This document shows, piece by piece, positions 9,264 to 18,685 of a stretch of DNA of 64,000 bases. The stretch lies in NCBI GenBank assembly GCA_024742395.1, contig JANSYO010000008.1, positions 1 to 64,000 of the forward strand, in the 5' to 3' direction. This DNA is from Cytophagales bacterium (GTDB lineage Bacteria; Bacteroidota; Bacteroidia; Cytophagales; Spirosomataceae). The translations under genes and the position numbers were made by a program. The notes under the pieces are model-generated. The model was not told the DNA's origin, ran no database searches, and saw nothing but the letters and a program-made list of their open reading frames with translations. Every line of letters starts with the position of its first letter. The first letter of the stretch is position 1.

Positions 9264-10027
9264 GCATAGCCCATGATTTTATAGGCTACCAATCCTATCC
9301 ATTCTTTAATTATCATTTCAGAAACCCCAAGCATTCCGGAGTTCGGAATGAAATCGATAATGTCTGAGTTATTGGTGTAGCCTATAAAACTGCTTGGAAA
9401 GGCGGTTGGCGTTATATTACTTTTCTTAAAGCAGGCCATTGCTCTGTTCATATGAAAGGCTGAGGTAATCAGTACTGCTGATGGCTTTTGGAAATTTTCC
9501 TTGATTATTCGCGAAGTAAAGATTGCATTCTCATGGGTGTTACGTGCTTCTTTCTCTAGGATTATCTGTTCTGCCGGAACGCCATTTTTTAGTAAGAACT
9601 GATACGCCAGATCTATTTCGGTCAATTTTTTCTTAGATAAAATTGAAATGTCTCCTCCTGAAATAATGATGTAATCAATTTTCCCTTCTTTATATAGAAA
9701 TAAGGTTTGCCAGAGTCTGTCGCCACTAAAATCTAAATTTAGATTTCCGGGATACTTCACCCCTGCGTTATTAAGACCTCCAGTCAGGAGAATACCAATT
9801 GTATGCTTTTTGATGGATTGAATCTGTGTTTGAGGAGCCTCCCATTTTGCGAGTACAATATTCACTATTGCAGGGCAGCTCATGATATATGTTAATAAGA
9901 TTATAAACGCTCCTTGTATTTTTCGTTTGGTACGGTTTTTAGTTAGTATTAAACTGATTAACAGTATCAGAAGTATACCCAAGGGCATTATCAGAAAGGC
10001 TAATAATTTTGATAAGAGGTAAAACAT
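9260..10027 (-). CDS. YdcF/SanA-family membrane protein (DUF218)
   Basis: A 255-residue protein with two hydrophobic segments near the N-terminus (about 5-28 and 36-60). A soluble DUF218 domain follows, marked by GILLTGG, DYIIISGGD and the EKEARNTHENA / LITSAFHMNRA motifs. ElyC/SanA/YdcF proteins affect envelope integrity and precursor lipid use, but the biochemical role is unsettled. It converges on pfkA with a 4-bp overlap and has no operon partner. Confidence 0.85.
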   Translation of the reverse strand: MFYLLSKLLAFLIMPLGILLILLISLILTKNRTKRKIQGAFIILLTYIMSCPAIVNIVLAKWEAPQTQIQSIKKHTIGILLTGGLNNAGVKYPGNLNLDFSGDRLWQTLFLYKEGKIDYIIISGGDISILSKKKLTEIDLAYQFLLKNGVPAEQIILEKEARNTHENAIFTSRIIKENFQKPSAVLITSAFHMNRAMACFKKSNITPTAFPSSFIGYTNNSDIIDFIPNSGMLGVSEMIIKEWIGLVAYKIMGYA

Positions 10028-10042
10028 AAAGAAGTGTTAATA

Positions 10043-10075
10043 TTGAATAAGAATATTCGTTAATTTTTAAATTTG
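10043..10075 (+). promoter_or_regulatory. Promoter of the thioredoxin-like gene
   Basis: TAAATTTG at 10068-10075 matches TAnnTTTG, with TTG at 10043-10045 about 22 bp upstream. It lies in the 143-bp gap between the divergent YdcF gene and the thioredoxin-like gene. Confidence 0.5.
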
Positions 10076-10170
10076 TATTTGAAAACTTGAAAATAGTCTT
10101 TGAAAACCAATTAATTCATAATAAGACTGTTGGAGAAGCAAAATGCTTTCAGCTCTTTAAATAATTACAT

Positions 10171-11598
10171 ATGAAACGTTTTACATTAAGTGCTTTACTA
10201 ATCTTATTTACTTTACTTCAGTCTCATGCACAGCAAGAGTATAGTATAAAAGTTAAGCTGGATGGCGGGCCTACAGACAGGTACATTCATCTTGCTCATT
10301 TTCTTGGCTACAATCAGTATATAAAAGTAGACTCTGCAAAATTAGAAAATGGATTTTACCATTTTGAAGGTGAAGAGCCATTAAAAGGAGGTATTTACCT
10401 TGTAGTATTAAGTACTTCAAAATACTACGATTTTATAGTTAGTGGTGACGAGAAGGCTTTCACCATTGAAGCAGATACAGTTGATTTTGTAAAATCTGTG
10501 AAATTCACGAATTCAAGGGAGAATGATATTCTGTTTGGTTACCGAAAGTTTCTTAGCGAAATGAACAATAAGGCCGGAGAGATTAATAAATCTATAGATT
10601 CGGCTGATCCAAACGCAAATCAATTGAGACGAGAGAAGATGGCTGGCCTTCAGGAGGAGGTGACCAATTATATAAATAAAACACTTAAAGAAAACGAAGG
10701 TACTTTTGCGGCCAAAGTAATTAAAGCTAATCAGGAAATTGAAATTCCTAAAGAGATTCCGTTAAATCCTGATGGCTCAAAAGACAGTACGTTTGCATAC
10801 AGGTATTATAAGGCACATTTCTGGGACAATGTAGATTTTAGCGACGGAAGAATTTTAAGAACTCCTTTCTTACAAACTAAACTGGAGAAGTACTTTAAGG
10901 ATTTGGTCTACCAAGTTCAGGACAGTGTTATTAACAATGCCGACCATGTGATAACACTTTCTAAGCAAAACAATGAAGTATACCGATATGTATTATGGTG
11001 GGTTACGAATAAGTATGAAAACTCTGAGATTGTAGGCCTGGATGGTGTTTTTGTACATTTGGCAGAAGAGTATTATTTAAAAGATGCAGATTGGCTCAGT
11101 GAAGAGCAGTATAAAAAGTTTGCCGATAGGGTTAAAATCTTAAAACCACTTAGAACGGGGGAGGTGTTTCCGCATTTATACGTTTATGATGTAAATGATA
11201 ATGTGGTAACAGTTAATCAAAGTAAAGGCAAGTATACCATAGTTTACTTCTACAGCCCAGACTGTGGACACTGCAAAGATGCAGCCCCGGAATTAGTGGA
11301 GTATGCCAAAAAAGCAAAAGATAAAGGAATTGTCATTTATAACGTGTCTGTAGACTATGAACTCGACAAAGTGAAAGAGTTCATAAAAAAATATGGCACA
11401 GACGAACATATGCTAAATCTGTGGGATAAAGGACATCATTATTATTTCAGAGATAATTATGATGTATATGCTACTCCTACCTCTTTTATTCTGGATTCAG
11501 AAAAGAGGATTATTGGTAAAAGAATTCCCATCAATGAATTTGATAGGTTCATTGAGTTTTATGAAAGTAAACAGAAAAATTTAAGCCAAAGCAAATAG
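10171..11598 (+). CDS. Secreted TlpA-like thioredoxin-fold protein with DUF4369/DUF5106-type N-terminus
   Basis: A 475-residue exported protein (signal peptide MKRFTLSALLILFTLLQSHA). The N-terminal half (about 25-130) is a beta-rich DUF4369-like region, followed by a helical DUF5106-like middle. The C-terminal thioredoxin domain has the redox pair Cys365-Gly-His-Cys368 in YSPDCGHCKDAAPEL and a cis-proline-type YATPTSF segment. It should act as a periplasmic thiol-disulphide oxidoreductase, of the type used for cytochrome or envelope protein maturation in Bacteroidota. The partner is unknown. It is transcribed alone and followed by a strong terminator. Confidence 0.85.
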   Translation: MKRFTLSALLILFTLLQSHAQQEYSIKVKLDGGPTDRYIHLAHFLGYNQYIKVDSAKLENGFYHFEGEEPLKGGIYLVVLSTSKYYDFIVSGDEKAFTIEADTVDFVKSVKFTNSRENDILFGYRKFLSEMNNKAGEINKSIDSADPNANQLRREKMAGLQEEVTNYINKTLKENEGTFAAKVIKANQEIEIPKEIPLNPDGSKDSTFAYRYYKAHFWDNVDFSDGRILRTPFLQTKLEKYFKDLVYQVQDSVINNADHVITLSKQNNEVYRYVLWWVTNKYENSEIVGLDGVFVHLAEEYYLKDADWLSEEQYKKFADRVKILKPLRTGEVFPHLYVYDVNDNVVTVNQSKGKYTIVYFYSPDCGHCKDAAPELVEYAKKAKDKGIVIYNVSVDYELDKVKEFIKKYGTDEHMLNLWDKGHHYYFRDNYDVYATPTSFILDSEKRIIGKRIPINEFDRFIEFYESKQKNLSQSK

Positions 11599-11602
11599 AT
11601 TT

Positions 11603-11635
11603 AAAGAGCCGCTGGTAACAGCGGCTCTTTTTTTT
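11603..11635 (+). terminator. Rho-independent terminator
   Basis: AAAGAGCCGCTG (11603-11614) and its exact complement (11619-11630) enclose the loop GTAA and are followed by TTTTT. It is the terminator of the thioredoxin-like gene. Confidence 0.95.
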
Positions 11636-11683
11636 GTGCATTCTTGTTCTGTATCTTTGAACGGTTTAGTTTAAAGTACCCAT

Positions 11684-12532
11684 ATGTTATTCCAATTACA
11701 GCTTTTACTGGTTATTTTTCTTGGAGTATCCTCTTGTTCGTTAGATTCAAAAGGAGACTCATCTTTTAATAAAAAGAGAGATTTTAAGCAGTTATTAACA
11801 GACATACGTGAGCAAACTATTTCTCCGCAAGATGCAGAAGAGGAGTTTAAAAGAATAATGGCTGACCTTCAGAAGAAGTATAAACCCAAAATGTACGATT
11901 CGCTGGCCGTAGATCTGGTTTTTCCTTTAAAAGGTAGGAATTATCGTGATGTTGGAGGAAAGGGGCGGGGGTTTTATGGCCGTCATTTTGACCTTTTTGA
12001 TCACAGTGTGGCCAAGAGTCACCCGGCCCATGATATTTTCATTTACGATCTCGACAGAGATTGTAAAGATGATAATACTGGTGAATATGTGGATATTCTG
12101 GCTGTGAATGATGGGGTTATTATCGCCACCGAAACTGAATGGAGCGAAACAAACGGATATAAAGGTGGCAATTACGTTTGGCTTTATGATCTCACTACTG
12201 GAGGATTATGGTATTACGCACATCAACGCAAAGTATATGTGGTGAAAGACCAGCTGGTTAAACAGGGTGATAAACTTGGTGAAGTTGGAAGATCAGGATT
12301 TAACGCTGGCAAAGGTCGTTCAGATACTCACCTACATTTAATGTTTCTAAAGGTTAATGAAGTTACACATGAACCCACTCCGGTAAATCATTACTTGTGG
12401 TTAAAAAATGCCAGAACTGTTCATAAGACACAGTTACCTGAGCATTATCCCAGAGTTACTCTTGAGGCTACTGAGCTTACCCCAAAAGCACCATTTACAT
12501 TGGTGACGAATTTTGTTAGAAGAATATTCTAA
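11684..12532 (+). CDS. M23-family metallopeptidase lipoprotein
   Basis: A 282-residue lipoprotein (lipobox GVSSC at about residues 14-18). It carries a LytM/M23 fold: the zinc motif is in HPAHDIFIYD and the catalytic HxH is in DTHLHLMF. Such enzymes cut peptidoglycan crosslinks or act as scaffolds. A TATCTTTG box at 11652-11659 is a plausible -7 element. The 3' end overlaps the convergent pssA by 4 bp. Confidence 0.88.
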   Translation: MLFQLQLLLVIFLGVSSCSLDSKGDSSFNKKRDFKQLLTDIREQTISPQDAEEEFKRIMADLQKKYKPKMYDSLAVDLVFPLKGRNYRDVGGKGRGFYGRHFDLFDHSVAKSHPAHDIFIYDLDRDCKDDNTGEYVDILAVNDGVIIATETEWSETNGYKGGNYVWLYDLTTGGLWYYAHQRKVYVVKDQLVKQGDKLGEVGRSGFNAGKGRSDTHLHLMFLKVNEVTHEPTPVNHYLWLKNARTVHKTQLPEHYPRVTLEATELTPKAPFTLVTNFVRRIF

Positions 12533-13206
12533 TCGGTTTTGGGCTTGTATATTATTGATAGAAGGGTGTAAAACAAAAGTATTGCAGGAATTGCAGCATA
12601 CCGCAATATCAAAATCAAGAGTAAAGAGGCCACTAAAAATGAATATCTAACTTTATTGCTTGCCCAGGTAAAATCTTTAAATTTTAGAGCCATCATTGGT
12701 ATGTCAGCAATCAGTAAGAAGCTTATAATAATCGAGTAAGCAATGAAGAAATATGAGAGGTCAAGGTTTTGGCTATTGATAAAATTCTGACCTATTATCA
12801 ATGGGAAAGAAGCAACAGTCATGGCATTTGCCGGTGTAGGCAGTCCGAAAAACGAAGTACTTTGTCTTTCATCAATATTAAACTTGGCGAGTCGTAGAGC
12901 AGAAAACAAAGCAGGAACGAATCCTATAAAAGCAATCCATCCTTGATCTTCCAACAGCGAAAAAAGGATAAAAGAAGGCAAAACACCAAAGCTGACCATA
13001 TCAGCCAGCGAATCCAGTTGTTTTCCTATTTCTGAATGAGAATTGGTTAACCTTGCCACAAAACCATCAAAAAAGTCAAGTATCAAAGCCACAAAAATAA
13101 GAATGGCTGCAGAGGACAAATCTCCTAATCCTATCAGCCTGAGGCCTATCATTCCACAAATGAGATTGCCGAGAGTAATAAAATTAGGAAGGGTGAATAT
13201 TTTCAT
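12529..13206 (-). CDS. pssA: CDP-diacylglycerol-serine O-phosphatidyltransferase
   Basis: A 225-residue integral membrane enzyme with the CDP-alcohol phosphatidyltransferase signature DGxxARx8GxxxDxxxD (FDGFVARL ... IGKQLDSLAD). It has several transmembrane helices and the start MKIFTLPNFITLGNLICG typical of PssA. It makes phosphatidylserine, the precursor of phosphatidylethanolamine, at the inner membrane. It lies 2 bp after the MBL hydrolase gene, so the two are probably co-transcribed. Confidence 0.93.
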   Translation of the reverse strand: MKIFTLPNFITLGNLICGMIGLRLIGLGDLSSAAILIFVALILDFFDGFVARLTNSHSEIGKQLDSLADMVSFGVLPSFILFSLLEDQGWIAFIGFVPALFSALRLAKFNIDERQSTSFFGLPTPANAMTVASFPLIIGQNFINSQNLDLSYFFIAYSIIISFLLIADIPMMALKFKDFTWASNKVRYSFLVASLLLILILRYAAIPAILLFYTLLSIIYKPKTD

Positions 13207-13208
13207 TT

Positions 13209-13847
13209 TTAGAAAAATGGATTGTGTTTCTTCTCAAAACCAATGGTAGTTTCATCCATATGTCCTGCATATAGGGTGTAATCTTCAGGCAAGGTAAAGA
13301 ACTTATTTTTTATACTTTTCATAAGGTCTTCATGACTGCATAATGGAAAGTCAGTTCTACCTATGCTACCCTTAAAAAGGCAGTCACCTCCAATGATATA
13401 TCGATCTTCGTGATTAATAAAAGCGATATGCCCGGGTGCATGACCCGGCACCCATATTACATCTAATTGGGTATCTCCAAATTTAAAGACGTCACCTTCT
13501 TTAAGGAATTTATCGGCTTCTACAGGTTCAAAGCCAGGAATTCCCCAGGTTTTGCACCGCATCTCTACATCAGACAGAACCGGTAAGTCTGCTTCATGCA
13601 TATACATTTCAATCTGGTATTTTCGTTTGACAAACGCACTGCCAAACACATGGTCAAGGTGAGTATGAGTTTGCAGTAAAGCCACTGGTTTGAGCTTCTT
13701 ACTTGAAATATATGCGGCAAGTGTCTCCTTTTCTGTCTGCGATAAGCACCCCGGGTCAATTATAACTGCCTCATTGGTTTCATCTGAAATTACATAGGTG
13801 TTTTCTGAGAAAGGGGAGAAAATAAATTTTTTGATTGTGCTTTTCAT
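13209..13847 (-). CDS. MBL-fold hydrolase (glyoxalase II-like)
   Basis: A 212-residue metallo-beta-lactamase-fold hydrolase with the dinuclear metal motif THTHLDH, the later HAPGH and IIGGDCLF segments, and AGH near the C-terminus. The start at the ATG 13847 (MKSTIKKFIFSPFSENTYV) is the family start; a longer frame to 13934 begins with an unlike leader and is rejected. The substrate is probably a thioester of a low-molecular-weight thiol. It sits directly upstream of pssA. Confidence 0.88.
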   Translation of the reverse strand: MKSTIKKFIFSPFSENTYVISDETNEAVIIDPGCLSQTEKETLAAYISSKKLKPVALLQTHTHLDHVFGSAFVKRKYQIEMYMHEADLPVLSDVEMRCKTWGIPGFEPVEADKFLKEGDVFKFGDTQLDVIWVPGHAPGHIAFINHEDRYIIGGDCLFKGSIGRTDFPLCSHEDLMKSIKNKFFTLPEDYTLYAGHMDETTIGFEKKHNPFF

Positions 13848-14016
13848 TCTGGTACAAATATACGTTGGTAGAAAAAAAAGTAGTAGATTATTGTATCTTT
13901 TAATACATGAGGCCGTCTTAAACGTAAATAACACCGAATAATAAGAATGTTGGTGGTAATTTTCAGATAATCAAGCTTTTGCATAAATAGCAGTTGTATC
14001 CCTAATTTAAACGCAC

Positions 14017-14574
14017 ATGGCCGGATCTAGTTTTTCAAACGAAAAATGGGTAAGAATAGAAATTAATGTAGTAGAGAACCCTCCTCACTATGAAGTATCA
14101 AACTTTGGAAGGCTCAGAAGTTTTCAAAACAATTCTGATGGTAAGATTTTGAAAGGCTCTGTCATTCAAGGTTACAGGTCTTTAAATATAAGGCTTCCTA
14201 AAGGCAAGTCTTTCAACAGATATATACATAAACTTGTTGCAGAATATTTCTTAGATACACCTTCTGAAGATAAGAAATATGTAATTCATAAGGATTACGA
14301 TAAGCATAACAACGTGGTAAGCAATTTAAGTTGGGTAACCAAAGAAGAGATGATTGAGCATAACAGAACCAATCCAAATGTGCTGAATCGTCAGAGGCCT
14401 GTAAAATCCAAAAACTATAAGCTGAACGAGTCTAAGGTTAGAATGATCAAGAAATTGTTAAAATCTGATAGTACGAGACTGAAGATGATTGCCAAACAGT
14501 TTGGTATTACACATACACAACTTAACAGAATCAGATCTGGAGAAAACTGGGGGCATGTAAAAACCGACGATTAA
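14017..14574 (+). CDS. NUMOD4/HNH-type homing-endonuclease-like protein
   Basis: A 185-residue protein. It begins with a NUMOD4-like segment (WVRIEINVVENPPHYEVSNF, then GRLRSF). A degenerate HNH region follows (VIHKDYDKHNNVVSNLSWVT), and the C-terminus is a helix-turn-helix (LKMIAKQFGITHTQLNRI). Such genes are free-standing relatives of intron homing endonucleases, frequent in Bacteroidota. The HNH first His is present (IHKD), but the motif is reduced compared with active enzymes. It ends 3 bp before the convergent histidine kinase gene. Whether it cuts DNA or only binds it cannot be told. Confidence 0.75.
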   Translation: MAGSSFSNEKWVRIEINVVENPPHYEVSNFGRLRSFQNNSDGKILKGSVIQGYRSLNIRLPKGKSFNRYIHKLVAEYFLDTPSEDKKYVIHKDYDKHNNVVSNLSWVTKEEMIEHNRTNPNVLNRQRPVKSKNYKLNESKVRMIKKLLKSDSTRLKMIAKQFGITHTQLNRIRSGENWGHVKTDD

Positions 14575-14577
14575 GAA

Positions 14578-17500
14578 TTACCGCACAGCCAAAGGAAGAT
14601 CCACATAAAACGTAGAGCCAGAATCTATTTCGGTTTCAAACCATATATTTCCACCGCTATGTTCTACTCCTCTTTTGGCCATTGCCAGTCCCAGACCAGA
14701 ACCATCGATTTTAGTGCTGAAATTTGGCATGAAAACTTTGTTTCTATATTCTTCAGCAATACCGCTGCCGTTGTCTTTGACTTCAATGATGGCAAACTTT
14801 TCTCTGTCGTTTCTATAAACTTTAACCTGAATTTTTGGTTTAATAGTATCTGGAACAGACTGTATTCCGTTAATAATTAAGTTGGTGACCACTCTGTTTA
14901 TTAACTGATGATCACTTCTGACAAGAATAACTTCTTTAGGGGCTTCCATTTGAATATCCAAACCTTTATTCTGAGCATAAAGATATACGGTCTTCTGTAC
15001 CACGTTCACCAGGTCAAATACCTCTGAGCGTGGCACGGGCATCTTGGCAAATTCTGAAAACGAATTAGCAATTTCAGAAATATTGTCTATTTGCTCTGTG
15101 AGCGAGTTCAAGGACCTTTCTATCCTGGCTCTTGATTTTTCTTCAAGGGAAGGCAATGTTCTTTGAAGCTGCTGTATTGAGAGCTTCATAGGTGTTAGTG
15201 GATTCTTGATCTCATGAGCCACTTGTTTAGCCATTTCTCGCCATGCTGTTTGTTTTTGACTTTGAGACAGGGCGTCTTTGCTGTCTTCAAGTTTTTTAAG
15301 CATGTCATTATAAGAGCTTGTGAGCACACCAATTTCGTCATCAGCTTCCCAATGAATAGGCTCATTGTGTTGGTCTAAACTTATTTTTTTAATCTTCTGA
15401 GCCACCATTTTCAGTGGATTGGTCAACTGATTCGAAGCGAAATAGGAAAGGATAAGCAAAGCCAGGAAGAGGGCAATACAAATGCTCAAGATGGTGGTGA
15501 AAACTTCTTTTAATTGACTTTCTAAGGCGGTGGAAGAATTAAAGAATGGAACACCGATAACTCCCTGCTGAGTATTAGGTCCGCCTTTCACTGCCATATA
15601 TACCGCTCTGTAATTCAGATCTCCGAGAGATTCTGCAAGTAAGATTTCGTTTTCTCTTTCTTCAATGATGGACCTGTAAGCTTTTGAATTGATCTTCTCA
15701 GACAGGAGATCGTACTCGTAAATAAGGGGCCTGGTAGTGTAAACCAGATCTCCATTTAAATCGAAAAAGTTTATGTCTGTACGTGTGTCTTGAGCTAATT
15801 TATTTACCTCTTGCTCAAAAAAAGCTTTACTGTATTTTCCATCACTGTAATTTTTTAAGTGAATGCGTAATGTAGAGCTGATGTTTTGTGTGTTCTCAAA
15901 ATAGAAGCTTTCCTGTATATCTAATAATGTACTTCTGATTATACCAATAGTTACAAAGAGTAGTAAGATAAATGGCAATAAAAAGGCGGCGTTAAGGTAG
16001 ATCTGAATCTTTGTAGAAAAATTCATTTTTAGCTTTTTGTAGCCAAAGTCAAAAGCGTAACTAAGAATGATAAGAAAGACAATGATAACCAAACTTAGAT
16101 AAAGGAATGAGAAATCAGCAAAAAGTGATTTCCATGTATTGTCTTCTGACGAAACCACAATTTTCCTTCCGGATGCATTGCTCACACCAATATGATCATA
16201 TCCAAAGGCTTCTACCCCTTCAGTATATAACTCAGGAATTTTTAAGAGACTGAGAGTTGAATTTTTCAAGTAGTTAAACTTGCCACCGGAGTAAACTAAA
16301 CTATTGTTTTCGTCATATATGGCGTAACTATAAAGTTTGGTATCTGGGTTTTGAGTAAACCGCTTCTCCATTAAAAGCTCAGGATAGACGCTTTTCTTGT
16401 CAGCATTTTTAAGCTGCATGTCAATTAGCAGGGTGCCCTTCTTCTCTTTTAAAGGAATGAAGACAATGTATTGCTTAATAAATTTATCTCCGGTTTCATT
16501 GATGAAGAATATATTGGGATTGCCTGTTCTATATTGAGCTTTTTTGTAATCATTTTCATAGGCTTTGAGGTCCTTTAGATCGTCCTCAAATCCTAACTGC
16601 TCTCCGAAAGTATTAAAGGAATAAACTTCGGTGTCATATTTATCAAAATACAGCTCTAGATGATTTTCTTTGATAATATTTTCAATGGTTTCGCTGGCAA
16701 ATGTTTCCCTGCTGATAGCTTCGGAGATTAAAGAATCCTCTCTTATTGCAAGCATGGTTTTCGTTAGTAGTCCTTCACCCAGGGCGTCATTTTCAGCAAG
16801 AAATTGTTCGCCGTATATCTGCTTGTCAAATATGTCTTTTGCTTTGTTTTCTTCATGAAGTACCTTCATAGTAATACTCGTAAAAACAAAAGCACCAAAG
16901 AAAAAATAAATGGAGGTTGGGTACTTTAAGGAGTACAGATAAAGCGGTAATTTAAATTTATAGAGTAAAAAGAAATACACTGCTCCAATTACCACTACCC
17001 ATGAGATGCCTTCAATAAACACTAAGAGGAATAAACTTAAAAGGGCTCCGTAAAGCCATTGAAATAATCCGGTTCTGGAATTTCGATTCAACCTGATAAA
17101 TATTGCCGCTAAAACATGCTGAAGTAAGAAGAAGCAAATTGCGAGTATAATAAAGAAGGCCAGTGCTCCCAGTTTCAGTGAGGAGAATGAAGTACTTACC
17201 GAAAGGTCTAAAAGGTAGTTTGACCTAACATAAATAGCTTTTAAAGATTGATGGCAGAACAGGGTAACAAATGTGCTGAGCAACACTGCAGCAACTGAAA
17301 TGATACTCTTTGTGATGCTATCGGCTTTTATTGCGGCGTAATAAAGCCTGGATTTATGGAATCTATAGGCCACGAAAGAAATTATGATAGCTAGACAGCC
17401 TGTATTTAGCAAAAGATCTCCGAGAGAGGGAGTAATGGCATTTATGACAAAGAATTTGGGATTAAACAGGTCTGCTTCATATAAGGAAAACGGTAAGCTG

Positions 17501-18288
17501 TTTGCCAGCATAAACCATCTTATTGCAATCATAAAAACCGCAAAAAGAAGAAGTGTTTTTTCGAAGCCTAGTTTTTTGCATATCCATTTTGTTCGGGACA
17601 CAAGGAACAGGCCAATAAAAAGAAGAGCTAAAGCGATACATATCAGAGTATATGTTGATATATAAGGTATGTGTAGCTCGTCTACTTTTGGTGGTTTTAT
17701 GGAGAAGAGGAACCTGCCACTTTCATCCAGGATGTTTAGAAACTCCTTTGAATTTGATTTATTATCAATTTTTACCGGACTAACCGGAAACATCTTTTTA
17801 TCAAAACCAGAGGAGAGGTATTCGTTTTCTCTTTGATACTTTATATAAATGGGAATTAAAGAAATAAGCTCCAGTTTATCCTCATTGTAGAAGAAGGTTT
17901 CCTTCTTAACTAATGCCACATGGTTCTCCTGAGCCAAAAGGCCACTGTCATGAATATTGGTTATCCAGCTATATTCAGGAACAAACCTATGGTCTGACCA
18001 ATACACCAGTTTACCATCTCTGTAAATAAAATAGGGGTATTCTGTTTTAGATTCTATTTCTGAAAAACTAAGAGAGCTGCTTTTTTGAAATAGGCTCGTT
18101 ACTTCTGCCAGCTCATCAGCAGCCTGTAAGAGACTTTTGTTGACACGCGTTTGTACAGACTTGCCATATCTGATTTCCGAGGACTCATTTTTGGAAAGCT
18201 TATCGCTGATATAGCTAATTCCAGAGCACAGGAAGGCTATAAATGCTAGAATTAAGAATAAATATTTTTTTATCAGCGAGCCGATCAT
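14578..18288 (-). CDS. Very large NtrY-like sensor histidine kinase
   Basis: A 1236-residue membrane kinase. An N-terminal membrane segment (about 8-27) precedes a periplasmic domain. A cluster of hydrophobic helices (roughly 205-480), a second extracytoplasmic region, another membrane segment, a HAMP domain (NPLKMVAQKIKKIS) and a HisKA domain with His1025 in HEIKNPLTPMKLS follow. The C-terminus is an HATPase_c domain (NLIINGIQSV, DNGSGI, GSGLGLAM). The HEIKNPLTP H-box and the HAMP are NtrY-like. No response regulator is adjacent. It lies 61 bp downstream of an IscA-like gene and may share its transcript. Confidence 0.9.
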   Translation of the reverse strand: MIGSLIKKYLFLILAFIAFLCSGISYISDKLSKNESSEIRYGKSVQTRVNKSLLQAADELAEVTSLFQKSSSLSFSEIESKTEYPYFIYRDGKLVYWSDHRFVPEYSWITNIHDSGLLAQENHVALVKKETFFYNEDKLELISLIPIYIKYQRENEYLSSGFDKKMFPVSPVKIDNKSNSKEFLNILDESGRFLFSIKPPKVDELHIPYISTYTLICIALALLFIGLFLVSRTKWICKKLGFEKTLLLFAVFMIAIRWFMLANSLPFSLYEADLFNPKFFVINAITPSLGDLLLNTGCLAIIISFVAYRFHKSRLYYAAIKADSITKSIISVAAVLLSTFVTLFCHQSLKAIYVRSNYLLDLSVSTSFSSLKLGALAFFIILAICFFLLQHVLAAIFIRLNRNSRTGLFQWLYGALLSLFLLVFIEGISWVVVIGAVYFFLLYKFKLPLYLYSLKYPTSIYFFFGAFVFTSITMKVLHEENKAKDIFDKQIYGEQFLAENDALGEGLLTKTMLAIREDSLISEAISRETFASETIENIIKENHLELYFDKYDTEVYSFNTFGEQLGFEDDLKDLKAYENDYKKAQYRTGNPNIFFINETGDKFIKQYIVFIPLKEKKGTLLIDMQLKNADKKSVYPELLMEKRFTQNPDTKLYSYAIYDENNSLVYSGGKFNYLKNSTLSLLKIPELYTEGVEAFGYDHIGVSNASGRKIVVSSEDNTWKSLFADFSFLYLSLVIIVFLIILSYAFDFGYKKLKMNFSTKIQIYLNAAFLLPFILLLFVTIGIIRSTLLDIQESFYFENTQNISSTLRIHLKNYSDGKYSKAFFEQEVNKLAQDTRTDINFFDLNGDLVYTTRPLIYEYDLLSEKINSKAYRSIIEERENEILLAESLGDLNYRAVYMAVKGGPNTQQGVIGVPFFNSSTALESQLKEVFTTILSICIALFLALLILSYFASNQLTNPLKMVAQKIKKISLDQHNEPIHWEADDEIGVLTSSYNDMLKKLEDSKDALSQSQKQTAWREMAKQVAHEIKNPLTPMKLSIQQLQRTLPSLEEKSRARIERSLNSLTEQIDNISEIANSFSEFAKMPVPRSEVFDLVNVVQKTVYLYAQNKGLDIQMEAPKEVILVRSDHQLINRVVTNLIINGIQSVPDTIKPKIQVKVYRNDREKFAIIEVKDNGSGIAEEYRNKVFMPNFSTKIDGSGLGLAMAKRGVEHSGGNIWFETEIDSGSTFYVDLPLAVR

Positions 18289-18349
18289 TCGGTCTTCTTT
18301 GGTCTGTTTACCTTATGTATTGAGAAAAAACCGTGCCAAGCAGGGCCTT

Positions 18350-18622
18350 TTATTCAATAGCGAAGTACCCCTCACCGTCTTCGATTTTATAATGCACTTT
18401 TCTTCCAATCAGATGCATAAGATGTTTTTTATCAATGATGATTTTAATATCATCAATTTCAAAGGATTCATCCGTGTCTGTAAGGGTGTCTAAGCCAAAA
18501 ATATATTTGCCTTCACATGCACCACCTGATAGGCCAAGGCGTACATAATACTTGTTTTTAAGATCTGGATTTTGAAGTACTTTTCTGATTTCAGTTTTTG
18601 CCTTTTCTTCTATTTCTATCAT
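18350..18622 (-). CDS. HesB/IscA-like protein lacking the C-terminal cysteine pair
   Basis: A 90-residue A-type iron-sulphur scaffold fold. GLSGGACEGKYIFG aligns with the first Cys block of IscA (Cys36). The usual C-terminal CxC is replaced by GEGYFAIE, leaving one cysteine in the whole protein, so it is unlikely to carry a cluster in the standard way. Similar short forms are known in Bacteroidota as 'iron-sulfur cluster biosynthesis family' proteins. It is probably co-transcribed with the large kinase downstream. Confidence 0.78.
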   Translation of the reverse strand: MIEIEEKAKTEIRKVLQNPDLKNKYYVRLGLSGGACEGKYIFGLDTLTDTDESFEIDDIKIIIDKKHLMHLIGRKVHYKIEDGEGYFAIE

Positions 18623-18685
18623 ATTAGATAAGAAAATTACGGATTGCTTTCAGGTGCTTTAATAAAACGCCAAATTTGTTCAAAT

